Below, piece by piece: positions 16,758-25,657 of a stretch of 64,000 nt of DNA. The notes under the pieces are model-generated. The model worked only from the letters and a program-made list of their open reading frames with translations. It was not told the origin of the DNA and searched no databases. The stretch spans positions 42,131-106,130 of the forward strand of contig JAOQAI010000014.1 in NCBI GenBank assembly GCA_025963645.1, in the 5' to 3' direction. The number at the start of each line of letters is the position of its first letter. The stretch's first letter is position 1. The position numbers were made by a program, and so were the translations under genes. This DNA is from Flaviaestuariibacter sp. GTDB lineage: Bacteria > Bacteroidota > Bacteroidia > Chitinophagales > Chitinophagaceae.

Positions 16758-18425
16758 TTAAAAGTCAAATTCCCTTCTGTGCATATTCCAGCGAATGCCT
16801 CCCGAAAAAACAACCGTGCTGGCAGGTGAAACCGTGCTGATGGCAGCACTTTGCTTGCGGTACAGACCATTAAATTCAATAAAAAAATTGGGACGCAGTT
16901 CATAGGAAACCAGCATAGAGGCAAGCGCTGTCTTGGTACGTAGCCCGCTGCCAATGTCAAAGCCATAATCCCTGTTGCGGTTGCCGCTCGGTAAGAAAAT
17001 ATTGCCGCCATACGAAACCGCACTGGTGTCCTTGCCCTGCACGTAATACATCGCCTTTGCTTGCAGCATCAGTTTCGGAATGGGATTATAACGAGCCAGC
17101 CCAATCCACTCCTGGAAGTTAGCCCCCAGTGGGTGTGCCAGTGGTTGGTTGTAGTGGGTATAGTTAGCTACGGAGTCACGGTGCGAGTAGGTAAAAGGAC
17201 GTACACGATTGCTTTCCAATTGCAGGTCCAGGTTTTTAATGCCTAACGCATCTATGTATTTGATGCCTCCCTGCAACGCGTATTTATTAGCCCACCAGCC
17301 ATCACCAGCTTTGATCTCGTTCAATTTGAATTCATCCAGCAGCAACTGTCCATACACCTGAAAACGCTTTGCTACATTGGCTTTCACATCAAGTCCGGCA
17401 ACGGCATTGTCAAAGCTGCCGTTCTGTTGTTCAATAGATCGGTAGAAGATAACAGGGTTCAGGTAACCAAATTCAAAGTGGTCCTTTCGCCCAAATACAA
17501 TGCCTTCAAAAAGCCCGATATTAAGCCATTTCGTCACATTCACATCCAGGTGGTGCATCGCCGCATATTTCTTTGGCAGTAATTGGTCGGCGTTTAGGCG
17601 CTGTGCCGAATTCAACTCCATAAAAAGATTCTGGTAATTGAATTTCCAGATGCGGGTATTCAGTTTCAGGAAAACAGTGGGCGCCGAAAAATCGCTCAGG
17701 AACAAGCTGCGATGCCCGTTTCCAATAAAGTTCTTATCATACCCAAATTGAATGTCGATCACTTTTGCTACACCGAAGGTCACATAGCCACGGGCATCAA
17801 AATAATCAACGCCGCCTTTCTCTTTAAAGCTTTTATAAAATCCGGCACCCGGCACCGCGTTGCGCTCCGCGATGAACTGCTGCACATACAGCGGGTTGCG
17901 TTCCTGGTTGTCTGTTACATACGCCGCAAAGCCTACTTTATGGGCAATCCGTCCGCGAACAGCCAAGCCACGGGTATTGGTAAAAAGGTGATCGTCATTG
18001 TCACGTTCTTTGCCAACCGTGTATTGAAATACAGGGTTGATCGCGATATAAAAATTCTCCAGGTTCTTTTCGTAAAGATTGCCCGGCGTTTCGTAGAAGC
18101 TTTTCAAGATGGGCCGCTTACTCATGTAGCGGTTGCGGCTACCTGAGGCATACTCGAGGTTGGAAAGCATGGCCGTATGCAAATTGTACTGATCCACTTT
18201 CGTGAGTTGCGCCGAATCCAGCCGACTCAGCCGTGGAATCATCATCTGGCGGCTATACGGCTTGGTTTTAGAAAAGTTCAGGATCGAATCCGTTCCCAGC
18301 TTTATTTCCATGCGTTCCAGCAAAACATACTCTTTTGCGCCTTGCGGTAAATAAGTTGTTTGAGAAAGGGCGCAGAAAGGGGCGAGGAGTAAAATCGTTT
18401 TGAGAAGGGTTTGTTTATATTGCAT
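16758..18425 (-). CDS. RemB-like gliding motility / capsule-assembly type outer-membrane protein
   Basis: 555 residues from ATG 18425, which gives a clean signal peptide (MQYKQTLLKTILLLAPFCAL, cleavage near LSQ); the frame can be extended 44 residues upstream but that would run through the promoter. The rest is a long beta-rich protein with repeated aromatic segments such as FGYDKNFIGNGHRSLFLSDF, which resembles RemB and Wzi-type barrels. RemB is linked to gliding in Flavobacterium; motility here is not shown. The name rests on resemblance by eye. Confidence 0.7.
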   Translation of the reverse strand: MQYKQTLLKTILLLAPFCALSQTTYLPQGAKEYVLLERMEIKLGTDSILNFSKTKPYSRQMMIPRLSRLDSAQLTKVDQYNLHTAMLSNLEYASGSRNRYMSKRPILKSFYETPGNLYEKNLENFYIAINPVFQYTVGKERDNDDHLFTNTRGLAVRGRIAHKVGFAAYVTDNQERNPLYVQQFIAERNAVPGAGFYKSFKEKGGVDYFDARGYVTFGVAKVIDIQFGYDKNFIGNGHRSLFLSDFSAPTVFLKLNTRIWKFNYQNLFMELNSAQRLNADQLLPKKYAAMHHLDVNVTKWLNIGLFEGIVFGRKDHFEFGYLNPVIFYRSIEQQNGSFDNAVAGLDVKANVAKRFQVYGQLLLDEFKLNEIKAGDGWWANKYALQGGIKYIDALGIKNLDLQLESNRVRPFTYSHRDSVANYTHYNQPLAHPLGANFQEWIGLARYNPIPKLMLQAKAMYYVQGKDTSAVSYGGNIFLPSGNRNRDYGFDIGSGLRTKTALASMLVSYELRPNFFIEFNGLYRKQSAAISTVSPASTVVFSGGIRWNMHRREFDF

Positions 18426-18447
18426 TGAACCGGATTTAGTAAAAACA

Positions 18448-19848
18448 ATGCCACAAAAGTACCTGATTAAGAATATCCAGATCGTAAACGAAGGAACGAT
18501 CAAAACTGCCGATGTTTTGATAAGTAATGAACGCATTGAGCGGATAGATGCCAACATATCCGAAGGCGGTGCGGAAGTAGTTAATGGCGAGGGTAAATTC
18601 CTGCTGCCGGGCGCTATTGACGACCAGGTGCATTTCCGCGAACCCGGGCTAACTCACAAAGCTTCTATCTATACCGAATCCAAAGCGGCAGTAGCTGGAG
18701 GCGTTACCTCATTTATGGAAATGCCTAATACCTCGCCGCCTGTGTTTACGCAGGAACTGCTGGAGGATAAGTACAGCATTGCGGCGCAAACCTCCCTGGC
18801 GAATTATTCTTTTTACATGGGCACTTCCAATGATAATTTGGAAGAAGTGCTTCGGACAAATGAGAAGAAGGACCGTGTTTGTGGGGTTAAGGTTTTCATG
18901 GGCTCTTCTACCGGCAATCTCTTGGTGGATAATTACCTAACGCTGGGAAGGATATTTGGCGGCACTGAATTGCTTATTGCCACCCATTGCGAGGAGGAGC
19001 GGATCATCACTGAGAACTTGGCGAGACTAAGAGCCACAAAAGCAGTGCTGGAACCATCGGATCACCCGATCATCCGCGATGAAGAGGCTTGTTTCGAATC
19101 GTCGTTCAAAGCCGTGCAACTGGCCATGCAGCACAACACCCGCCTGCACATTCTGCATATTAGCACCGAACGCGAGCTGCAGTTATTCACCAACATGATT
19201 CCATTGACCGACAAACGTATCACCGCCGAGGTTTGCGTGCATCACCTTCACTTCACGGCTGATGATTATGCACAGTATGGAAATTTGATTAAATGCAATC
19301 CGGCTATTAAGGCATCGCACAACCGTGAAGCGCTGTGGAAAGCCTTGCTGGATGACCGGCTGGATGTCATCGCTACGGATCATGCACCGCACTTACTTGA
19401 GGAAAAAGTGCCCAACAATAAGGACTTCCGGGAAAGTTGGCCCCAGTGGGCTGGCAAAGCCTCCCCTGTTGGGGGAGGTTTGGAGGGGGCAGCAGGTGTT
19501 CCATTAGTGCAACATTCGCTACTGCTCATGCTCGATTATTATAAGCAAGGAAGAATCTCTCTGGAAAAGATCGTTCAGAAGATGAGCCATGCCGTAGCTG
19601 ATTGTTTTAGGATATGGGAACGGGGATATATCCGCGAAGGGTATTATGCAGATCTTGTCATTGTTGATATGAATGATTCTACAACAGTTTCAAAAGAGAA
19701 TATTCTTTATAAATGTGGCTGGAGCCCTTTCGAGGGGCAAACGTTTCCGGCGGCCATCACGCATACTTTTGTAAATGGGGCGTTGGTTTATGGAAATGAG
19801 GTATGGAATGAATCCTCAAAAGGGCAACGGTTATTATTTAACAGGTAA
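18448..19848 (+). CDS. pyrC: Dihydroorotase (amidohydrolase) with an in-frame palindromic insertion
   Basis: 466 residues from ATG 18448. Metal-binding DDQVHFREPG, carboxylated Lys in GVKVFMGSSTGNLL, metal His in ATHCEEE and HILHIS, catalytic Asp in ATDHAPH. It closes carbamoyl-aspartate to dihydroorotate in pyrimidine synthesis. Between the EEK after ATDHAPH and GVPLVQHSLL there is an extra stretch of about 30 residues including ASPVGGGLEG. Its DNA contains the perfect palindrome CCTCCCC/GGGGAGG (19460-19478), like intergenic repeats of this phylum. The frame stays open, so the product is probably still made. Confidence 0.9.
   Translation: MPQKYLIKNIQIVNEGTIKTADVLISNERIERIDANISEGGAEVVNGEGKFLLPGAIDDQVHFREPGLTHKASIYTESKAAVAGGVTSFMEMPNTSPPVFTQELLEDKYSIAAQTSLANYSFYMGTSNDNLEEVLRTNEKKDRVCGVKVFMGSSTGNLLVDNYLTLGRIFGGTELLIATHCEEERIITENLARLRATKAVLEPSDHPIIRDEEACFESSFKAVQLAMQHNTRLHILHISTERELQLFTNMIPLTDKRITAEVCVHHLHFTADDYAQYGNLIKCNPAIKASHNREALWKALLDDRLDVIATDHAPHLLEEKVPNNKDFRESWPQWAGKASPVGGGLEGAAGVPLVQHSLLLMLDYYKQGRISLEKIVQKMSHAVADCFRIWERGYIREGYYADLVIVDMNDSTTVSKENILYKCGWSPFEGQTFPAAITHTFVNGALVYGNEVWNESSKGQRLLFNR
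18454..18461 (-). promoter_or_regulatory. Bacteroidota -7 promoter box inside divergent gene
   Basis: Minus strand TACTTTTG, 28 bases before the RemB-like start. It lies within the first codons of the divergent dihydroorotase gene, so the two transcripts' starts overlap. Confidence 0.5.
19460..19490. repeat. Palindromic element inside the dihydroorotase coding region
   Basis: CCTCCCC TGTT GGGGGAGG followed by TTTGGAGGGGGC. The composition and layout resemble the intergenic families A and B. It codes for ASPVGGGLEGA in frame, in a loop next to the active-site region. Confidence 0.5.
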
Positions 19849-19851
19849 TCG

Positions 19852-19882
19852 AATTAATCTTACTAATCCCACTAATCCGCGG
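19852..19882 (+). repeat. Palindromic repeat family E, left copy
   Basis: Starts AATTAATCTTACTAATCC and ends CTAATCCGCGG, an inverted partner of 21203-21233. It lies between the dihydroorotase stop and the MutS-like start, 4 bases after the stop. Confidence 0.6.
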
Positions 19883-19885
19883 TTC

Positions 19886-21202
19886 ATGCAGATAGACAAG
19901 GTCACCTTCAACGATATTTCCATCTTTCATACAGAGGAGGAATTATCGATTTTCCATAAATTAAATTTTACGAAGACAGGTGTGGGTAAGGAATGGCTGC
20001 GACGCCTTTTCTCACAGCCGCATGAAGATATCAAGCGGGTCATTGGTACACAGAATATCATCAAGTCTTTGCTGGAACATTTGGATGAATGGCCAACCGA
20101 TATCTCCAACGGCACCATATTGGTCATGGATAAATTTCTTGACTATAACATTGATCCGGTGCCGTCTGCCCGTAGCACGTTGAATGATGTGACCTACAAG
20201 ATTTTCCATAGCAGCGACTACTCCATGATCAAATATTCGATCCGGCACTTTGCTGATTTCTACCGCGGATTGAAGAAGTTGTCACGACTTTTTACGATAG
20301 CCGAACTGCCACCGCAGTTCCAGTTCTACGCCGATCGCATCAATAAAGTTCTGAGAGAAGCACCGTTGCAGGAATTGTCGCTGACCAATAGCGGTGATAA
20401 GTTTTCAATGAAACAGAATCTGCACTACGCTTATCATGTATCTACTACCTACAAACGCGATACACTGGAAATGATCGACGTTTTTGGCCGGCTGGAGGCT
20501 TGGTACTCTATGGCGGTGGCGGTGAAAACCTTTGGCTTGACATTTCCTAAATTCAGGGATAGCGATCAGCCGCATTTTACCGCAGAAGGGCTGCATCATA
20601 TCCTGCTCGATCACCCGGTTTCCTATGACCTCATTATGAACCCGGATCAGAATTTTCTTTTCCTTACCGGTGCGAATATGGCCGGCAAAAGCACGCTCAT
20701 TAAGGCCATCGGTTCCTCTGTTTTCCTGGCGCATATCGGCATGGGCGTTCCGGTGCGTTCTATGGAGCTTACACTTTTTGATGGCTTGCTTTCCAATATC
20801 ACGGTGCAGGATAATATCGTAAAAGGCGAAAGCTATTTCTTTAATGAAGTGCAGCGCATTAAGACCACGATTCAAAAGATCAATGATGGAAAGAAATGGC
20901 TGGTGCTGATAGACGAATTGTTTAAGGGCACCAATGTGCAGGATGCGATGAAATGCTCGCTAGCGGTGATTAAAGGGTTAGTCAAAATGAAGAACTCCTT
21001 ATTTATTTTATCAACCCATTTATATGAAATAGGGGATGAGTTGAAGCCGTATTCAAACATTGCGTTTAAGTACTTCGAAACGAATGTTACCGACGACCAG
21101 TTGGATTTTAGCTACCAGTTAAAAGAAGGTATTTCTAATGATCGTATTGGATATGTCATTCTTCGGCGCGAAGGAGTGGTGAATATGCTGGACAAACTGT
21201 AA
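19886..21202 (+). CDS. MutS-family ATPase lacking the mismatch-recognition domain
   Basis: 438 residues from ATG 19886; upstream starts would translate the repeat. It contains the MutS core (domain III-like helices) and C-terminal ATPase: Walker A TGANMAGKSTLIK, Walker B LVLIDELFKGTN and the signature region ending ILSTHLYEIG. There is no N-terminal mismatch-binding domain and no Smr endonuclease domain, so it is neither a classical MutS nor a complete MutS2. This small subfamily occurs in Bacteroidota; its role is unknown. The gene is framed by inverted family E repeats. Confidence 0.85.
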   Translation: MQIDKVTFNDISIFHTEEELSIFHKLNFTKTGVGKEWLRRLFSQPHEDIKRVIGTQNIIKSLLEHLDEWPTDISNGTILVMDKFLDYNIDPVPSARSTLNDVTYKIFHSSDYSMIKYSIRHFADFYRGLKKLSRLFTIAELPPQFQFYADRINKVLREAPLQELSLTNSGDKFSMKQNLHYAYHVSTTYKRDTLEMIDVFGRLEAWYSMAVAVKTFGLTFPKFRDSDQPHFTAEGLHHILLDHPVSYDLIMNPDQNFLFLTGANMAGKSTLIKAIGSSVFLAHIGMGVPVRSMELTLFDGLLSNITVQDNIVKGESYFFNEVQRIKTTIQKINDGKKWLVLIDELFKGTNVQDAMKCSLAVIKGLVKMKNSLFILSTHLYEIGDELKPYSNIAFKYFETNVTDDQLDFSYQLKEGISNDRIGYVILRREGVVNMLDKL

Positions 21203-21233
21203 CCGCGGATGTAAGGATTTATAAGATTATCAG
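21203..21233 (-). repeat. Palindromic repeat family E, right copy
   Basis: CCGCGGATGTAAGG followed by ATTTATAAGATTA; inverted relative to 19852-19882. It begins on the base after the MutS-like TAA stop. Confidence 0.6.
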
Positions 21234-21253
21234 GAATGATGTAAATTGTTTTC

Positions 21254-22822
21254 ATGTTTCGATTCTATTGTATAGCTGTTGCCATTTTATTTTACTTCAA
21301 TAGTCATGCACAGCAAGTAATTGATGTGCAGCATTATCGTTTCGAGTTAGAACTATCCGATAATTCGGATGCTATCACGGGCAAAGCAACCATCACCACA
21401 AAGTTCCTGGCAGTTGCTGGTGTGGTTAATTTTGATCTGGCGTCAATCAAGGAGGATAAAGGTTTTTACGCTTTCCAGGTAAAAGAAGGTGCCCAGCTAT
21501 TGGCTGCTACGCATCGTAATGATGTGATTTCGATTTCACTTCCAACTCCGGCACGGAAAGGTGAGGTGCATACCTATGAGATCAATTATATGGGCACACC
21601 GGAAGACGGCTTGATCATTTCCAAAAACAAACACGGCGACCGCACTTTTTTTTCCGACAACTGGCCCAACCGGGCACACCAATGGATCCCGTGCAATGAC
21701 CGTCCGGATGATAAAGCTTCTTTTGAATTTTTAGTAAAAGCTCCTGCTCACTACAAGGTTATTTCGAATGGTTTATTAGTTTCCGAAAAGAAATTGGATG
21801 CTGCTACCACCTTGACGCATTGGAAAGAAGTCATCCCACTATCCACAAAGATCATGGTGATCGGTGCAGCAAAGTTTGGCGTAAAGAATTTTACCAATAG
21901 TCCGAAAGCGGCTCCCGTTAGTGCCTGGGTGTATGCGCAGGATACGGCCAAAGGCTTTTATGATTATGCAGTGGCTGTGGATATTCTGGATTATTTCTCC
22001 AATTATATTGCACCGTTTCCATTTAGAAAATTAGCTAACGTGCAGTCCAAAACCATCTTCGGTGGTATGGAAAATGCCTCCGCTATATTCTATGCCGAAG
22101 AATCGGTCACTGGCGACCGTAAATGGGAAGATGTCATAGCTCACGAGATCGTTCACCAATGGTTTGGCGATGCGGCTTCCGAGAAAAGCTTTGCGCACCT
22201 TTGGCTAAGCGAGGGCTTTGCAACTTACCTCACAGATATTTATATCGAGAACAAATACGGAAAAGACAGCGCTAACAAGCGATTGCAAAAAGAGCGGCAG
22301 CAAGTGATAAACTTCTCACAGGAGAGAAAAACAGCCGTTGTCGATTCTACATCGAAACTTATGGACTTGCTGAATGCCAACAGCTACCAAAAAGGCGCCT
22401 GGGTGCTGCATATGTTGCGCACCGAAGTGGGAGACTCAACTTTTCAAAAGATCGTTCGTGAGTATTACAATACCTACAAAGGCAGCAATGCCGAGACAAG
22501 AGATTTTCAAGCGGTAGTGGAAAGAGTTACGGGTAGGAGCTGGAAGCATTTTTTTGATCAGTGGCTTTACCAAGAGGGAGTACCTAAAGTAGGTTTCTCT
22601 TGGAGCTATTCGGGAAAAATATTAACTCTAAAATTTAATCCCTTAGGGAGGGAATATACAATTACACCAGAATTAGAGATCGTTTATGAAGATGGCAAGT
22701 CTGAAAGATTAGCTTACACCAAAAATTATTATGCTGGTTTAACGATTAAACTTCCAAGAGAAAAGAAACCATCTAAAATTATCTTGGATCCGGACACAAA
22801 ATTGTTGTTTGAAAAGTATTGA
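21254..22822 (+). CDS. M1 family metallopeptidase (aminopeptidase N-like), secreted
   Basis: 522 residues. Signal peptide MFRFYCIAVAILFYFNSHA. Substrate-recognition motif FGGMENASA and zinc site HEIVHQWFGD with the third ligand Glu in WLSEGFATYL. M1 enzymes remove N-terminal residues from peptides; this one is shorter than full-length aminopeptidase N and lacks the large C-terminal helical domain. It is exported, probably to the periplasm. A hairpin follows. Confidence 0.92.
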   Translation: MFRFYCIAVAILFYFNSHAQQVIDVQHYRFELELSDNSDAITGKATITTKFLAVAGVVNFDLASIKEDKGFYAFQVKEGAQLLAATHRNDVISISLPTPARKGEVHTYEINYMGTPEDGLIISKNKHGDRTFFSDNWPNRAHQWIPCNDRPDDKASFEFLVKAPAHYKVISNGLLVSEKKLDAATTLTHWKEVIPLSTKIMVIGAAKFGVKNFTNSPKAAPVSAWVYAQDTAKGFYDYAVAVDILDYFSNYIAPFPFRKLANVQSKTIFGGMENASAIFYAEESVTGDRKWEDVIAHEIVHQWFGDAASEKSFAHLWLSEGFATYLTDIYIENKYGKDSANKRLQKERQQVINFSQERKTAVVDSTSKLMDLLNANSYQKGAWVLHMLRTEVGDSTFQKIVREYYNTYKGSNAETRDFQAVVERVTGRSWKHFFDQWLYQEGVPKVGFSWSYSGKILTLKFNPLGREYTITPELEIVYEDGKSERLAYTKNYYAGLTIKLPREKKPSKIILDPDTKLLFEKY

Positions 22823-22838
22823 GCTAAATAGAAAAACC

Positions 22839-22862
22839 CTCTGAAATTTCAGAGAGTTCTTA
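22839..22862 (+). terminator. Probable terminator
   Basis: Perfect stem CTCTGAAA/TTTCAGAG followed by AGTTCTTAATTTCTT, after the M1 peptidase gene. Confidence 0.6.
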
Positions 22863-22907
22863 ATTTCTTCCTAATCTATTAATCCACCCAAATCATGGTT
22901 CAGACAA

Positions 22908-24596
22908 TCAGACCAACATCGTCACCGGGTTCTCCATATACCTCTTAAAGGTTTGCAGGAAAGCCGCACCCACAGCGCCATCCACACTGCGATGATCGCA
23001 GCTGAGCGTGATCTTCATCACATTCGTTACGCCAAAGCCTTCGCCCTTCCGCACTACTACTTCTTTGATTCTGCCTACCGCCATGATAGCGCTATCCGGT
23101 GGATTAATGATGGCCGTGAATTCTTCAATATCCATCATGCCGAGGTTGGATATGGTGAAAGTATTGCCGCTGAATTCAGCTGGTTGTAATTTCTTGTTCT
23201 TTGCCTTGCCAGCCAGTTCTTTCGTTTCAGCAGCGATTGCACTCAAGCCTTTTCCATCGGCAAAACGAACTACCGGTACCAGCAAGCCCTCTTCCACTGC
23301 TACCGCCACGCCAATATGCACGTGCTGGTACTGACGAATAAAATCACCCATCCACGAAGAGTTAACCGCCGGGTGCTTACGCAATGCCATCGCTGCGGCT
23401 TTCACCACCATATCGTTAAAGGAGATCTTCACCTCGCTTACTTCGTTCATTTGTATCCGTGCCGCCATTGCATTGTCCATGTTTATCTCCATGGTCAGGT
23501 AGAAATGCGGCGCTCCGAATTTGCTTTCACCCAAACGCTTGGCGATTACTTTCCGCATTTGCGAAACGTTGGTATCGGTATAGCCTTCTGTACCGGAAAT
23601 AGATTGATTCGTTGATAAGCTGGCTGGTTGAGCCGTAGCAGATTGTTGTGGGGCGGCTTGCTGCGGTTTGAAATTATCCACGTCGCTTTTTATAATGCGG
23701 CCACCATCGCCACTTCCTTGCACTTGCGACAGATCAATGCCTTTTTCTTTTGCTAGCATTTTTGCAAGTGGAGACGCTTTAAGCCGACCGTCGTTGGAAG
23801 TTGATAAGTTAGCTGGTTGAGTAGTTGACTGGTTTGCTGTTTCAGGTGCTTGCTTTCCTTCGTTACTGGACGTTCCTTGTTTCTTGTTCCCCTGTTCGCC
23901 TTCTTGTCCCTTCTCGCTTGTTCCTTGATTGCTTCCACCCTTAGATGCGGCAACAATCGCTGCCACATCCACTTTGCCTTCTTCACCAATAATGCAAAGC
24001 AGCTCGTTTACTGCAATCTTTTCTCCAGCTTGGGCACCTTGGTGTAGGAGAATACCATTCTTATAACTCTCCAGTTCCATAGTGGCTTTGTCCGTCTCGA
24101 TATCGGCAAGCACATCACCTTTTTTAACTACATCACCCACATTTTTTTGCCAGGACGCAATTACTCCTTCGGTCATTGTATCGCTTAACCGCGGCATTAA
24201 TACCACTTCTTCCATTTTGCTCAAGTCAAGAGAAGCTGTTTGAGCAGATGCCTGACTTTTTACTTCTGTATTGTGAGTTGACTGCTGTTCCTTTGGCTGT
24301 TCTGCTGGCTTCGTTTCGCCCTGACCATTCCCGGAAAGATGCTGGGAAATATCTTCACCCGGCGCGCCGATGATCGCCAGCAAGTCGTTTACTTGAATCT
24401 TACCACCTTTATCAGAGCCCAGGTGCAGGAGCGTACCATCTTTATAGCTTTCCAGTTCCATAGTGGCTTTGTCCGTTTCAATTTCAGCTAGAATATCGCC
24501 CTTCTTCACCGGATCGCCTACCTGCTTGTGCCAGGCAGCAATCACGCCTTCGGTCATCGTATCGCTCAGTCGGGGCATCAGTATCACTTCGGCCAT
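22908..24596 (-). CDS. Dihydrolipoamide acetyltransferase (E2), pyruvate dehydrogenase type
   Basis: 562 residues. Two N-terminal lipoyl domains, each with the modified lysine in ETDKATMELESYK. Flexible linkers rich in Gln/Ser/Thr/Asn separate them from the peripheral-subunit-binding domain (KASPLAKMLAKEKGIDL) and the catalytic core, with active site CDHRSVDGAVGAAF. It transfers acetyl groups to CoA and forms the core of the complex. No E1 or E3 gene lies beside it; the fused E1 at 695 is a possible but unproven partner. Confidence 0.94.
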   Translation of the reverse strand: MAEVILMPRLSDTMTEGVIAAWHKQVGDPVKKGDILAEIETDKATMELESYKDGTLLHLGSDKGGKIQVNDLLAIIGAPGEDISQHLSGNGQGETKPAEQPKEQQSTHNTEVKSQASAQTASLDLSKMEEVVLMPRLSDTMTEGVIASWQKNVGDVVKKGDVLADIETDKATMELESYKNGILLHQGAQAGEKIAVNELLCIIGEEGKVDVAAIVAASKGGSNQGTSEKGQEGEQGNKKQGTSSNEGKQAPETANQSTTQPANLSTSNDGRLKASPLAKMLAKEKGIDLSQVQGSGDGGRIIKSDVDNFKPQQAAPQQSATAQPASLSTNQSISGTEGYTDTNVSQMRKVIAKRLGESKFGAPHFYLTMEINMDNAMAARIQMNEVSEVKISFNDMVVKAAAMALRKHPAVNSSWMGDFIRQYQHVHIGVAVAVEEGLLVPVVRFADGKGLSAIAAETKELAGKAKNKKLQPAEFSGNTFTISNLGMMDIEEFTAIINPPDSAIMAVGRIKEVVVRKGEGFGVTNVMKITLSCDHRSVDGAVGAAFLQTFKRYMENPVTMLV

Positions 24597-24660
24597 GATC
24601 TCTATTCGTTTTATTTGAAGTGCCGAAATTAAAGCAAAAGGGGGAAAGAAGGAGGGATGA

Positions 24661-24688
24661 TGTGCAGATGTGCGGATATGCAGATTAA
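24661..24688 (+). repeat. Palindromic repeat family C, single copy
   Basis: TGTGCAGATGTGCGGATATG followed by CAGATTA; matches copies at 32400-32519 and partly 2774-2791. It lies between the rsmG stop and the E2 start. Confidence 0.55.
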
Positions 24689-24713
24689 TATTTAAAATCC
24701 TTGGTTCAACGAA

Positions 24714-25412
24714 CTACACGTAGAGTAAATATTTCTCCGCAAAGAACTCCTCTTCAAATATTTTACTGATCTCGATCATTTTCGGACGTGTGGCACTGTC
24801 CTTTATTTCCTGGACCAGGTCGCCGCCTTTCAGGCAGATCAATCCAGATTTGTAAACCCGCTCGCCATCTGCTTCCTGCACTTTAAAGGAAGTTGTTTTT
24901 AGGAGTGGGCGGCTCCAGCGGATCAAATCAATAAGAGGGGCAACCGCACGGCTCACTGCAAAATCAAACTTCCGGTCCTTTATTTCTTCCGCCCGTATAT
25001 GCTGTGTAGTAATATTGGTCAGTCCCAGTTCCTCTTTCACGGCCTCTATTATTTTTAATTTTTTGCCAATGCTGTCCACGAGGTGAAACTGCACTTGCGG
25101 GAAGAAGATGGCCAGCGGCACACCCGGAAACCCACCGCCTGTTCCAATATCTATGATCTGCAAACCATTCGGGAACTCAAAGGCTGCGGCAATGCTTAAC
25201 GAGTGCAGCACATGCTTTTCATACAGGCTTTCAATGTCCTTGCGGGAAATGACATTGATCTTTGCATTCCAATCGGTATACAAAGCTTCCAAGGCTTTGA
25301 ATTGTTCTATTTGCCTGGGTGTGAAATCTTCGAAATATTTTAAAAGAATAGCAGCCCCCTGTCCCCCGGTGGGGGAACTTAGGTCGTTGTGTTCCTGGTT
25401 TTGATCAGCCAT
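24714..25412 (-). CDS. rsmG: 16S rRNA (guanine527-N7)-methyltransferase with repeat-derived N-terminus
   Basis: 232 residues. The RsmG core starts at ILLKYFEDFTPRQIEQF, with SAM-binding DIGTGGGFPGVPLAIFFP. It methylates G527 of 16S rRNA. The first about 22 residues (including NDLSSPTGGQGAA) are encoded by a family A palindromic repeat and a short lead-in, and are not part of the usual domain. So an element appears to have inserted at the original start, and the ATG used now lies beyond it. A downstream start inside the core is not obvious. Confidence 0.92.
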   Translation of the reverse strand: MADQNQEHNDLSSPTGGQGAAILLKYFEDFTPRQIEQFKALEALYTDWNAKINVISRKDIESLYEKHVLHSLSIAAAFEFPNGLQIIDIGTGGGFPGVPLAIFFPQVQFHLVDSIGKKLKIIEAVKEELGLTNITTQHIRAEEIKDRKFDFAVSRAVAPLIDLIRWSRPLLKTTSFKVQEADGERVYKSGLICLKGGDLVQEIKDSATRPKMIEISKIFEEEFFAEKYLLYV

Positions 25413-25657
25413 ATCTTAGATTAGGGTTGCAAGTTAAGTTGTATGAAGTAAGTAGAGATGCTGCACCTTGCCAGGCAATATCAAGCACCTTGAAGATTGC
25501 GACGCAACCGGTGATATAGTAGTAATGAAGGCGAAAATAAATAGACCTTAGAGTTTTTCAAAACCTGTGAGGTCTATTGCAATCCTTTCTACTTTAAAGC
25601 TGATTGTAAAACAAAAGCCTCTCCGGCCTAAGTTCCCCCACCGGGGGACAGGGGGCT
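25353..25657. repeat. Inverted pair of palindromic repeats, family A
   Basis: Left copy AGCCCCCTGTCCCCCGGTGG ... AACTTAGGTC (25353-25385) lies inside the 5' part of rsmG. The right copy is inverted (25625-25657) and ends in the TAG stop of the glycosyltransferase gene at 25656-25658. About 240 bp lie between the copies, including the rsmG start codon and otherwise no gene. Confidence 0.75.
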
